Origin: Plasmopara viticola
Taxonomy: Eukaryota > Oomycota > Peronosporomycetes > Peronosporales > Peronosporaceae
Assembly (NCBI GenBank): GCA_001695595.3
Contig: MBPM02000019.1
Location: 310,001 to 374,000, forward strand
Direction of reading: 5' to 3'
DNA length: 64,000 bases
Shown here piece after piece: positions 55,054 through 64,000 of this stretch (position 1 is its first letter; each line of letters opens with the position of its first letter). The notes beneath the pieces are model-generated. The model was not told the DNA's origin. It made no database searches and saw nothing but the letters and a program-made list of their open reading frames with translations. The translations under genes were made by a program, and so were the position numbers.

Positions 55054-56100
55054 ATGTGGCACCCTTCGCCCGTGACAAGAGTGGTGTTTCGAGGCCAGCG
55101 AGTGCACGTAAAGCACGACGATGTGTACCATTTGGCGGGCAATAAGGTAGTCTAGGGCTGTGTTGATTGGAGGTGGTTGGTACCATTCTGATCGCCTCGT
55201 GCAACTTGGTAGATGCGCAAATTGTGGTACTTTTTGCAACAAAACGACGCGTTTTACGCAAAGACGCACTTTGTCAGTTGGGGCGGGTCACAGAGCAATG
55301 CCATGGTGGCAATTGCACAATTGGCCAATGCCAAACGTGTACCCTTCACTTACTTTAGTCGCAAGCTACACTTAAAGGACACGGTGGTGGAAGGGAATCT
55401 ATTGCTCGCCAAGGCACTGGGGATGCAACACGTGCAACTCGAGTCGAACGCGTATCGTGAATTAGTTCACTCTCGCAACTTTGCGTCGTTTGTCAAGAAA
55501 GGAGTGCAAAATTTGCCAGAACCAAAGTGGTTGTATGTGCCACAAGGAGTGGCAATGCCGAAGGCACAGGAAGGTACCAAGATGCTGGCACAGGAACTCA
55601 ACGAGTACGTCCAGACTTGTACCACGTCCTTCTCCGTCGTGTTGCCTTGTGGTACCGGCACGACCGCGTTGTATCTCGCGCAACATTTGCACCCTGACAT
55701 TGCGTTGTTTGCCATTCCATGTGTGGGGGACGCGGCGTTCCTTCATGACCAATTTCGGCAACTTGTGGCAACGGATCCGTCGTTGCACGAGCACTCGGTG
55801 GTACTGCCTCGTATCCTCGTTCCCAAGCAAAAGAACCGATTCGGACGAGTCTGGTGGCCACTGTACCACACGTACCACGAAGTGTTGCACGAGACGCAGC
55901 TCGACGTTGATCTGCTCTACGGAGCCTATGTCTGGTACGCGCTCTTCTCCGACGCTGCAATGCTCGAGCACGTGCTCACTTGTACCACGAACAACCGCCA
56001 AGGTACCACAAACCGACAACTCTTGTACCTGCACACAGGGGGCACAAGTGGCAATGGCACAATGTTGGCTCGCTATCTGCGTCACACAAAGTCTAAATAA
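55054..56100 (+). CDS. PLP-dependent D-cysteine desulfhydrase / ACC deaminase family enzyme
   Basis: Two exons, 55054-55146 and 55213-56100 (66 nt GT-AG intron), 326 residues. An in-frame TAA lies 21 nt before the ATG. Family signature: KHDDVYHLAGNK at the end of exon 1, then MRKLWYFL. The Lys of GNK (residue 31) is the expected PLP Schiff-base lysine. SWGGSQSNAM (about residues 49-58) matches the GGxQSNH phosphate/substrate loop, with Ala instead of His after Asn. VVLPCGTGTTALYLA matches the Gly-rich PLP phosphate loop. The family degrades D-cysteine to pyruvate, H2S and ammonia or opens ACC; which substrate is used cannot be told. The intron falls exactly after the catalytic lysine codon. 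Confidence 0.82.
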
Positions 56101-56242
56101 CCCCCACTTTCCAAAAATCCAATCTTTTGTTCATTGCTCGAAACGACACCAACCCGTCGAGTGGATCCAAAAACGAAAAAAAAAAAAATAAATAAATAAA
56201 TAACTTTCAACTTTTGCCGCCGCCTGCCGTCGCTCCGTCCCC

Positions 56243-57547
56243 ATGTCGTTCCGTGAAGTGCGCAACTTGACGGAAATGATGCGATCACTGGGGTACCCTC
56301 GCCCCATTTCCATGGAAAACTTTCGGACGCCCAACTTTGAACTCGTGTCGGATCTCTTGTACTGGATGGTGAAAAAGTACGACCCGCGCGCGAGCGTGAC
56401 GGAAGAGATTGACACGGAGGACGATCGCGTCGAGTTTCTGACGCAAGTCGCGACGGAAGTGCTCGCGAAAGCGCGGATTCGGTTGCATCCCAAGCGATTG
56501 TACGCAGCTGATGGCTTTGCCGTCAAAGAGCTCTTGAAAGTGGCGCGGATCTTGTACGACGCGTCTCGGATTGACCTCATGGCAGGACCCGAAGCAGAGG
56601 ACGAGGACGAGAAGAGTGGTGTGCACTCGTTGCTCGGAGCGCGCGTCAAAGACGTGAAAGGGACGCGGCAACTGGCGTCGGAGATTACGCAATCGGGGGC
56701 AAAGGTCTCGGACCTGTTGCAAGCCGAACTGGACGTTCGAGACGCTCGGCACCACGCCATTCGGTTCTTGGACGCCTGGTCGTTGAATCACGAAAGTTCC
56801 AGTGAACAAAAGTACCTTGAACGACGGATTCAAGATCTTTTAGTCACGTTGCAAGAAAGCGTCGAGGTTACGGAACGTCAAGTGGTGGAATTGGATGCCG
56901 AAGAGAAAGCACTGAGTGCCAAGAATCAAAAAGCGCAATTGGATCTCGAACGGAGTGAAAAGCGGTTAAAGAGTCTGCAGCACGTGCGTCCAGCGTTCAT
57001 GGACGAGTACGAAAAGCTCGAGACCGAGCTCGAACGGCAATACGCCATTTATTGCGAACGCTTTCGCAATCTCGATTATTTGCAACGCGAGTTGGAGTTG
57101 CACACGAGTCGAGAGCTGAAACAATTGGCGGAAAACGACCGGTCGTTGAAAAAGCTGCAAAAAAAGTTTCGCGACGATGAACTTGCGATTTTACGGGGAG
57201 AACAAGACGACGAGGTGGAACCGACGCGACGCCATGGCGACCATCGGACGCAAATGAGCGTTGCAATGTCCAATCAACGACATGGCAGCGCGACGAACGG
57301 AGTGGACGAAGCAAGTTCGGATGACAGCAGCGGCAGTGGAAGCAGCGACGAAGAGGACTCGAGCGACGCGAGTTTGGAGCGTCCGTCAAGAACGGACAAG
57401 GCAGGGCCTTCTTCGTCCGAGTCGGATCAAGTATCCCTTGCCGATTCGGGTGAATTGATTGACAATGACGATGACGTGAGTTCCGACGTCTCGGGTTCCG
57501 GAGACTCGGGCTCGGACACGAATTCAGATTCAGACCAAGATTTCTAA
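56243..57547 (+). CDS. CLUAP1: Clusterin-associated protein 1 / IFT38 (intraflagellar transport)
   Basis: 434 residues, no intron. The N-terminus is the highly conserved CLUAP1 start (SFREVRNLTEMMRSLGYPRP, ISMENFRTPNF, LYWMVKKYDP), a calponin-homology-like domain to about residue 140. A long coiled coil (about 170-310) and a Ser/Asp/Glu-rich acidic tail (about 335-434) follow. CLUAP1 is a core IFT-B subunit needed to build cilia, so here it would serve the flagella of zoospores. The frame is fully open with no sign of decay. A polyadenylation-type AATAAA lies at 57570-57575, 23 nt after the stop. Confidence 0.92.
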   Translation: MSFREVRNLTEMMRSLGYPRPISMENFRTPNFELVSDLLYWMVKKYDPRASVTEEIDTEDDRVEFLTQVATEVLAKARIRLHPKRLYAADGFAVKELLKVARILYDASRIDLMAGPEAEDEDEKSGVHSLLGARVKDVKGTRQLASEITQSGAKVSDLLQAELDVRDARHHAIRFLDAWSLNHESSSEQKYLERRIQDLLVTLQESVEVTERQVVELDAEEKALSAKNQKAQLDLERSEKRLKSLQHVRPAFMDEYEKLETELERQYAIYCERFRNLDYLQRELELHTSRELKQLAENDRSLKKLQKKFRDDELAILRGEQDDEVEPTRRHGDHRTQMSVAMSNQRHGSATNGVDEASSDDSSGSGSSDEEDSSDASLERPSRTDKAGPSSSESDQVSLADSGELIDNDDDVSSDVSGSGDSGSDTNSDSDQDF

Positions 57548-57674
57548 CCAGCTCCAACCTTGCTTTTTCAATAAATATTGGCGTTTTTTTATTTCCTTGA
57601 AAAAGACGTCTTTAAACGTTTTCACTACGTAAATTACCGCAATAGTAAAATAAAAAACGAAAACAGCTCCCGCA

Positions 57675-59332
57675 ATGCCTTCGTGCGACGCCGAGAAGGA
57701 CGCGAGTTTCGATGCGTGGATGTTACCAAAACTACGACTCGACTGGAGCTCGCATGAATTTGGTGGACTTCTCACGCCGTCAAAACTCGCAGAGGCCCGC
57801 GCTCTCTTCTCCCACCTCGACCCCCCCATTAAAGTACGTATTTTTAAAAAGTCCTTAAGAAAGTATGGTCTTTTTAAACTGTCGCCTTGAATGTCTCTAA
57901 CAAGGTGCGGCTCATGCTGGCGTTATTAAGTGTCCGGTCTGATGAACTCGCTACGGAGCGTGGACGAGAGGAAGTCAAGGCGTTGTTCGACCGCAGTGCT
58001 CAAGACCCGGACGAATGGGTCAAGATCACGTCGGAGCTCGTCAAGCAGTTCCTCATGGTCCCAGCGCCAGAGAAGAATCGACCGACCCCGCTCGAAGCGA
58101 CTGCTGGACAAGTCGTGGACACGATCACGTCGGCCTTGAAACGACGGCGAGGGACCTCGTGCGACGATGTGTTTTCCTTGGAAAACGGTCTCTTGAACCC
58201 ACCGTTGCGTCCTCTCAGCGCACCCAGTGCTGTGACGCACTTTACCGTGCGTGGAGACGACGACGAGAGCCTTGGCAAGGAAGATGAGGCAAGTGCGTCT
58301 CCTGTGAAGAAGAAACCGGTGTACCGGCCCCCGATCGCGCGCCCGTCGGGCCTCTTGCCGTCGTCCATGACGGCACCAATGGCCGCACCGAGGGCCAGTC
58401 AAGCGTTGAAAGGCGGCGGGCACAAGACTGGGAAAGCGGGGACGGACTTGTCGTCGGCCATCCGGCGCAAAGCCGATGCTGGACGCTTTAAACGCCAACG
58501 GAGTCGCATTTCGATGATTGACATTAATGAAGTCAAGCAAATCGAGTCGGAAAAGGCCCTTAAAGCCGAAGAACGCAAGAAACAAAAGGTCGCGGCCAAA
58601 GAGCGCGAAAAGGAAAAGGTGGCGAAAGAGAAAGAAAAGCAGGCGAGTGGCAAGAGCACGCTGGGCGCGGCCGTCCCTGTGGTCGTGCACGACGAACACG
58701 CGGCGATTGCAGCGGATATCTTTGCCATGCACCACCAGCTCGGGTCCGACGACGCGATGGCGCCGTATCCGCAACATGCCGTGGCGACCGACGAGATGAG
58801 TGGCATGGCCGAGGTCACGCCACCATTGAATGGAGACGAGTATGTACCGGATGGCACGCAGGCCCTGTTGAATGCTGCGTTCCACTCGACGCAAGATATC
58901 ATGAAGGAGGTCGTGAGCCAGCAGACGCACCCACTTTCGGACCACCAACCCTTGCAACAGCAATCGACGTACCACGACGTGTACCGCTCGCAACCGCAGA
59001 TGCAAGTGCAGCATTTGGTGCCGCCGCAGCCCCCATACCACCAAGGATTTGAACCCGAGGAGGCCAGTTTACCGAATGCAAGCGCGAGTGGCCTTCCCAT
59101 GGCGTTTGGGAGCTACAATTACACTGGCAATTATTATGGGGATCAGTTTGGGAATTATGGCAATGCGTTCAATTCCACGGGTTTTGTGAACGCAGCCATG
59201 GGCCAGCAGGAGGCGAGCATGGGGTTGCCTCCGCTCAGTACTCGGCAAATGGGCTACGACCCGACCCAGGCGCCGAATCAGCACCAAAGCAATGGAGGCT
59301 ACATGGGTGGATCGAACGAGTATTGGCGATAA
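57675..59332 (+). CDS. NELF-A-like transcription elongation factor
   Basis: Two exons, 57675-57833 and 57905-59332 (71 nt GT-AG intron), 528 residues. The first 110 residues match the pattern of the NELF-A N-terminal (HDAg) domain: W...KL, then LLTPSKLAEARALFSHL, PPIK/VRLMLALLSVRS across the splice junction, and a DPDEWVKITSELVKQFL end equivalent to DSDPWVLMVADILKSF in animals. The middle is basic and contains a FKRQRSRISMIDINEVKQIE segment, with a Lys/Glu-rich helix at about 210-250. The C-terminal 200 residues are Gln/Gly/Asn-rich and low in complexity. NELF-A helps pause RNA polymerase II near promoters. Assignment rests on the N-terminal domain only. Confidence 0.65.
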
Positions 59333-59399
59333 GCCGCAACAATACATTGTGTCGGTTATCAAGCTGTGCAATTGTATTGCTTTCAGTGGCAGCGCCAGG

Positions 59400-60234
59400 T
59401 TAGAACTTGAGGTAGTAGTGAAACGCATGGACGGATGGAAATCCTTCAATATTGCGAACGCAATCGCTGAGCTTGTAGCCGTCTGGAAGTGCGAAGTGGG
59501 ACGAGTGTTGTGGTCCTACGTGTACGTGATGGAGATCAAAGGTCCGTAACATGGTTGCGTGTCCGTCGATGAAGTGCTCTTCCGTCAGACGAATTGGGAC
59601 TGTGCCAGTGGTAGAACTCGTTAACGTCACTTCACATTAGCAGAACCACTCTTGTACCGTTTAAAGCAACGTCTTGAAAGACATGAACGCGCGTGTTTTC
59701 GTACGAGTGGACCCAATGCTCACAGATGTTGCCTCTTATACTTTCCATTGCCTTGATCATGCATTTCTGGTTAGATTAGAGTGAATAACTTTTAGAGGAA
59801 GCACTTGAACATACTAGAAACGTTTGAGGAAAAGGGATTTCTGGTACAGGCATCTGCGTTCCTAGATAAGCTCTTTCACACTTTTTAAAGTCACCGCTAT
59901 TGATCATGAATTCTTGTTTCTAGCCATTCAACAGGTCACGAAAATCGAGTGGCAATGTCTACTTTTTGGCTTCATTACCTGGTTAGAGCCGCACGAAGGT
60001 CTTGCCAGCGTGAAATCCTTCTACCATTTCCGCTTTTGCAACTTGGTGTTGATAGTCGTAGTACACTTGCATCTTTTCTTTAAAGAATGGATAGTCCCGG
60101 CGAGGGTCAGCTAGATGCGATATTACATGGATTTCGGCTTGAAATTGGCGAGGCAATTGAGGAGGCGATCGTGCATTCGAGACGCAGTCATGAAGCAGCA
60201 AGAAGAGCACTAAGAAGAAGAGGCGAGAAGACAT
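59400..60234 (-). pseudogene. Decayed secreted-protein gene (counting factor-associated protein D-like N-domain)
   Basis: Minus strand. The start at 60234 gives a good signal peptide (LFFLVLFLLLHDCVSNA), then FQAEIHVISHLADP, VYYDYQHQVAKAEM and GKTFVRL, ended by TAA at about 59983. Later exons can still be followed: EFMINSGDFKKCERAYLGTQ (about 59810-59870), CEHWVHSY (about 59705-59730), and IRLTEEHFIDGHAT...GFPSVHAFHYYLKF to a stop at 59400. GT-AG junctions between them are plausible, but the end of exon 1 has lost the frame by a small deletion. The pattern recalls the N-terminal domain found before papain-like proteases in counting-factor-associated D proteins; no protease domain follows here. 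Family assignment is tentative. Confidence 0.5.
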
Positions 60235-60582
60235 TGGTAATTGGACACCGTGATATTTTTAAAGGGATCTTGTGGAAACAAATTCTAATAAGAGTTAGAA
60301 TTACAGTAATTGCGCTATATGGCAAATATTGGCATCAACACGTTCGCAAGGATTTTAGCGTCATCATGACAGAGCGACCTTATTGGTCGGTACAGTGATT
60401 TGAAGGGAAGACCGCAATGGAGAGTAGTGTCACCCTCGTTATTACCAGTAAAATAGAGCCCTTTTTTGGCAGTTAAAACGCTTGCAACTAGGCCTCAACC
60501 TTATACCGAATAATCAGTATCTGTAACGCTTACATGGCGCGCCAATAAATGTGCACCACTCTAACCATCTAACACGCCAAGA
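60235..60582. other. Intergenic spacer
   Basis: About 350 bp with no gene seen; it would contain the promoters of the decayed secreted-protein gene and of the phenylalanyl-tRNA synthetase gene, which are divergent. Confidence 0.5.
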
Positions 60583-62006
60583 ATGATGGCCATGGGACTC
60601 AATCGATGTCGTAGATACTTTAGCCCAATTCTCCATGGTCGAGACCGTCTTGCTCGTGCTGCATTCACGAGCGGAATCGGTACGTGCGTCCGCCACAATC
60701 TTATTGGCATGGCTCCATTTCGTGACCCTCGTTACGTCTCGCAGATCTCGAGTGGATGAAAACCCGTGATCCTTACTGTAACATAAGCGAATCCATTGCC
60801 GCCAAGATTGGTGTCAAGCTCCATCGTCAGCCAAATCATCCGCTGCACATACTGAAAACCAAGATTGAGGATTACTTCCATCATTTGCACACCCATCACG
60901 GGTACGACTCGGCAATGCGTTATTGCAATATCACATTAGCCAGTACTTATTGTGACCATGGGTTGTCCTGTTCCTTTTAGCGGTCCCATTTTCACCATGT
61001 TCGACGATCTGGACCCGGTCGTGACAACCTACGACTGTTTCGACTCGATGCTTGTGCCCAAGGATCACGTAAGCCGCAGGAGGACCGACACGTATTACGT
61101 CAACCCGACGCACGTGCTTCGTGCCCACACGAGTGCCCACGAAGTCGCGATTCTCAAGCAAGGCGTCACGTCCTTTCTCGTCTCGGGAGACGTTTACCGT
61201 CGAGATGAGATCGATGCGAGCCACTACCCCGTGTTTCATCAAATGGAAGGCGTCCGTCTCTTTCCCAATCCCGCCGTTTCTACTCCATCCCGTCTCGAGA
61301 CGGTCGCACAAGTCCAGAACGAACTCAAACAGACGTTAGAAGGCATGGTCACGACCCTTTTCGGTCCCGTGGCCATGCGCTGGGTCGACGCCTACTTTCC
61401 CTTTACCGATCCGTCGCTTGAACTCGAGATTTTCTATCAAGATCAATGGTTAGAAGTCCTGGGGTGTGGCGTGTTGCAACAAGAGATTGTACGCAACGCT
61501 GGACACGGGGAGCGCGTTGGCTGGGCATTTGGGCTCGGCCTCGAACGCCTGGCCATGGTCTTGTTTGACATTCCCGACATTCGGCTCTTTTGGTCGCAAG
61601 ACCCACGCTTCCTCTCGCAATTTCGCGACGGCGAGCTCACGCGCTTCAAGCCGTATAGTAAATACCCCGCGTGTTGCAAGGACGTGAGCTTCTGGCATGA
61701 CGACACGTTCCATGCCAATAACTTGTGTGAAGTCGTGCGGCACGTTGCGGGCGACATGGTCGAAAAGGTACGCGGGAGGAGGAAGAAGGATACGCAAAGT
61801 TACGGTGCACAGGAGCCTGACACGTTCGTTTCCTGCAGGTTACCGTGGTGGACGACTTTATCCACCCCGTCACCCGCCGACAGAGCAAGTGTGTGCGCAT
61901 CACGTATCGGCACATGGATCGCAATCTGACCAATCGCGAGGTTGATGATCTTCAAGACGTTGTGCGGGCTCAACTTGTGGAAAGTCTCGGTGTTGAGCTG
62001 CGGTAG
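60583..62006 (+). CDS. FARS2: Mitochondrial phenylalanyl-tRNA synthetase
   Basis: Four exons, 60583-60679, 60745-60901, 60981-61767 and 61839-62006 (introns 65, 79 and 71 nt, all GT-AG), 402 residues. Exon 1 encodes an Arg-rich, acid-poor leader (LNRCRRYFSPILHGRDRLAR), a typical mitochondrial presequence. The class II synthetase core follows: LRAHTSAHE, GDVYRRDEIDASHYPVFHQ (motif 2), DAYFPFTDPSLELEI and GWAFGLGLERLAMVLFDIPD (motif 3), with SKYPACCKDVSFW starting the C-terminal region. Exon 4 supplies the anticodon-binding FDX-ACB end (DDFIHPVTRRQSKCVRITYR). The enzyme charges mitochondrial tRNA-Phe as a monomer. An apparent stop after WIAI in the unspliced frame is intronic read-through and not real. 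Confidence 0.92.
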
Positions 62007-62204
62007 GAGGGAGAGCTTAGAGTCACGTCATCTAGCGACTGACACGAGACCAGACCCAATTCAATAGACTCCGACGTTTTCGTCGACTGTTTCGGCCAAC
62101 TCGTCCTTTGAACCGTTATTCAATTGCTAACGTGCGTCTCTGTGTATGTGACATTGAAACGGATGCAGTGAGTGAGGAGGCGGTCGAAGTCGCTTTAAAG
62201 GGCG

Positions 62205-64000
62205 ATGGACGAGAACCAAGGCAGTGACTGGAAGCGCAGGTGTCAACGCGAAACAAAGGTGCGACGATGGCAGTGGCCACTCGAGTGACAGCTTTTTAAC
62301 GCTTTCTATCTGTCAAGGTGAACAAGGAACTGGGGCGACGACTTCGTGTATGAACACTCTTGTCTCCAAGAGATGCGAAAGCGAACTGTTGGTGAGCTAA
62401 TTTTTGAACATGGTTGCAATAGGAAATGAAGCGTCAATTGGCAGAAGAAAGAGGGCGGACGCAAACGTTAAGTGCTCAAGTGCTTTATCTGACCAAGCAT
62501 CTAAACAGCAACGACAGGATACAGGTATACGCTGCCTCGTGTTGATTCCAGACTTGAATAGCTAATGAATGCATGGGTCTCTTTATGGGTAGGACCCACG
62601 TCCTCCATGCTTGAAGTGTGAGCGCCTTGAAGCAAAAGTCGCGCGACTGGAAACCATGGTCGATCAGCCCGTCAAGTTGTCAAGACTAGACACGTTTACG
62701 GCGGCACCACTCCACTATAAAGATAGCACGCGTGACGATAAGCAAGCTTGCGCTGAGAGTGGTCCCTTTGATACAAACAAAGACGTGCCATTGGCAAATG
62801 ATGCTTGTAATGCATCAAGTCCAAGGACGCTATTGTATGCTGGTAAAGACACGCAGGGATCAACGAACTTGCTAGCAATCAAATGGACGAAACCTGCTAC
62901 GTTCTCACCGACGGGGAGAACGCGTCGGTGGGCGCCTTATTCAAATACGCGGTTGTCTTGGCGGGTCCGGCACAGAATCGATCGAAAAGCAAGCCGCGCG
63001 TCTCGTTCACGGATCGTTTCAAGCCCTTGGATCTCTCGCGACTTCGAAGTCCGCAAGACTGGGTCGAGCAGAGTGAGGACCACGAGAGTTCGAGTGAGAG
63101 CAATGGTGGACAAAGTGGACCAGGGGGCAAAGAAAAAGCTCCGTCGCCCAAAAGCGGAAGTCTTTGGCCATTGAAACGCCAGTCCCACGCAGTCCTCGAC
63201 AATGGCAATGAAACGCGAGTCCCTTCGCCAATCCGACGCGCTGCCACCGGCTTTTTCTCAACGTTTGTGCCCAATGGACGACGAAGTGGCGCTTTGCTTA
63301 GTGCTCCGTCCACCCCGCCATTGCCACCGCTCGTCGATCCCATGAAAGCCACGACTGTTCCTCGACCAAGCATCGTTCCAGCCAGTAAATTGTTGTGTGT
63401 CTACCCGCCCCACGCTGGCAAAGTACAAGAATTGGAAGGCTTGTTGGAAATCTGTTTTCCCTACGGGGACGATCCACCTGCACCAAGCGAGTATTCGTTA
63501 CCTCAATTAAAGCACTCGTTGCAAGAACGGCATCGCACGTATCGCAGTCTTGACTCGACGTTTGTCCTCACGATCGCGAGTGCCAGTACTCCCACCGAAG
63601 TGACGTACGCCATCTGTGTCCGTTGTCCATTGTTTCCAGAAAATGACGACGAAGGGACTGAACGATTAAACCCAGCAGATTTGGAAACCGAGACTCTATC
63701 CGACGGACCCACGCAATGTTGTTTGTGTCTATTGAGTCCATACCCTTTCTTTGGGTTGTTCTTTAAGGTCCTGTACGGCATTGCTGTCTTGTGGAATACC
63801 AAACGAAGAGACGCCGTGATGGCGAAGAACGAGACGCGTGAAGTGGATCAAATGGCGCACATGCTGGAAAAACCCTTGGGAATGCTGGATTTTGTCGAAG
63901 TGTTTCAAGGTGTGATGGAACGGTTGAAAACAATGGCCCTCCCGTCCATGGGTGGCTGGAGTCGCATGGTCCTTTCCCCCAAAGTCACGCCTCTAGCCTT
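62205..64000 (+). CDS. Coiled-coil DENN-domain protein (3' end outside window)
   Basis: Proposed exons: 62205-62258, 62318-62347, 62423-62524, 62593-62806 and 62857 onward, running off the window. Introns are 59, 75, 68 and 50 nt, all GT-AG, and keep one frame. The N-terminus becomes a coiled coil (RRCQRETKVNKELGRRLR, EMKRQLAEERGRTQ, CERLEAKVARLETMV). A low-complexity linker follows, then a DENN-type start (LLCVYPPHAGKVQELEGLLE, ICFPYGD; then YAICVRCPLF, SPYPFFGLFFKVLYGI). DENN proteins are GDP-GTP exchange factors for Rab GTPases in membrane traffic. The last intron is the least certain; without it the DENN part would start at Met 62883 as a separate gene. Confidence 0.72.

Noticed and set aside
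54544..55269. 241-codon minus-strand frame as the full N-terminus of the kinase
   Set aside because: Its first half lies over the first exon of the PLP-enzyme gene, and its end reads through an intron; only the Arb2-like part from about 54869 to 54657 is kept.
57926..59044. 372-codon minus-strand frame
   Set aside because: Antisense to the NELF-A-like gene; rich in Arg and His as expected of a shadow frame.

Overview
The window is nuclear DNA of a plant-pathogenic oomycete, most likely of the order Peronosporales. The main evidence is a cluster of secreted, catalytically dead trypsin-fold proteins of the glucanase-inhibitor (GIP) type. Short 50-100 nt GT-AG introns, an AGC kinase with a composite architecture, and degenerate Copia and LINE-type elements fit the same assignment. 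An intact ciliary IFT gene (CLUAP1/IFT38) suggests a lineage that still makes flagellated zoospores. No species is assigned.

The left part (about 0-39 kb) is gene-sparse and repeat-rich. Two Copia elements (558-4328 and 9525-13963, minus strand) and three copies of an RT-less LINE derivative (121-447, 4452-5605, 38682-39004) lie in or beside a cluster of GIP-like genes. Four GIP-like reading frames are intact (6644-7423, 20976-21743, 29312-30082, 35828-36601, all minus strand). At least six GIP relics lie between them on both strands. Two long paralogous blocks (about 14.23-15.9 plus 20.75-27.36 kb, and about 27.38-35.56 kb) show that the cluster grew by segmental duplication. The first block is interrupted at 15.92-20.74 kb by an array of twelve complete tRNA-Gly(GCC) genes on a 371-373 bp unit, with a truncated tRNA at each end. 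The second block has no array.

From 39 to 47.2 kb I recognise no gene; the only identified item is a short LINE derivative at 43044-43361. From 47.2 kb to the end the sequence is gene-dense, with short spacers and small introns. In order these are: an anoctamin/TMEM16 membrane protein; a 1154 bp LINE derivative; a dual-specificity phosphatase; an Arb2-C2-FYVE-like-AGC kinase on the minus strand; a divergently transcribed PLP enzyme of the D-cysteine desulfhydrase/ACC deaminase family; CLUAP1; a NELF-A-like protein; a decayed secreted-protein gene on the minus strand; mitochondrial phenylalanyl-tRNA synthetase; and a DENN-domain protein that runs off the window.

The housekeeping genes on the right do not form one pathway. 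Only the GIP cluster reads as a functional set, as secreted proteins expected to act on host glucanases. The contrast between a duplicated, transposon-laden effector region and a compact core block is the main organisation of the window. Exon joins were worked out by hand from splice sites, reading-frame phase and family similarity; none is confirmed by transcripts.
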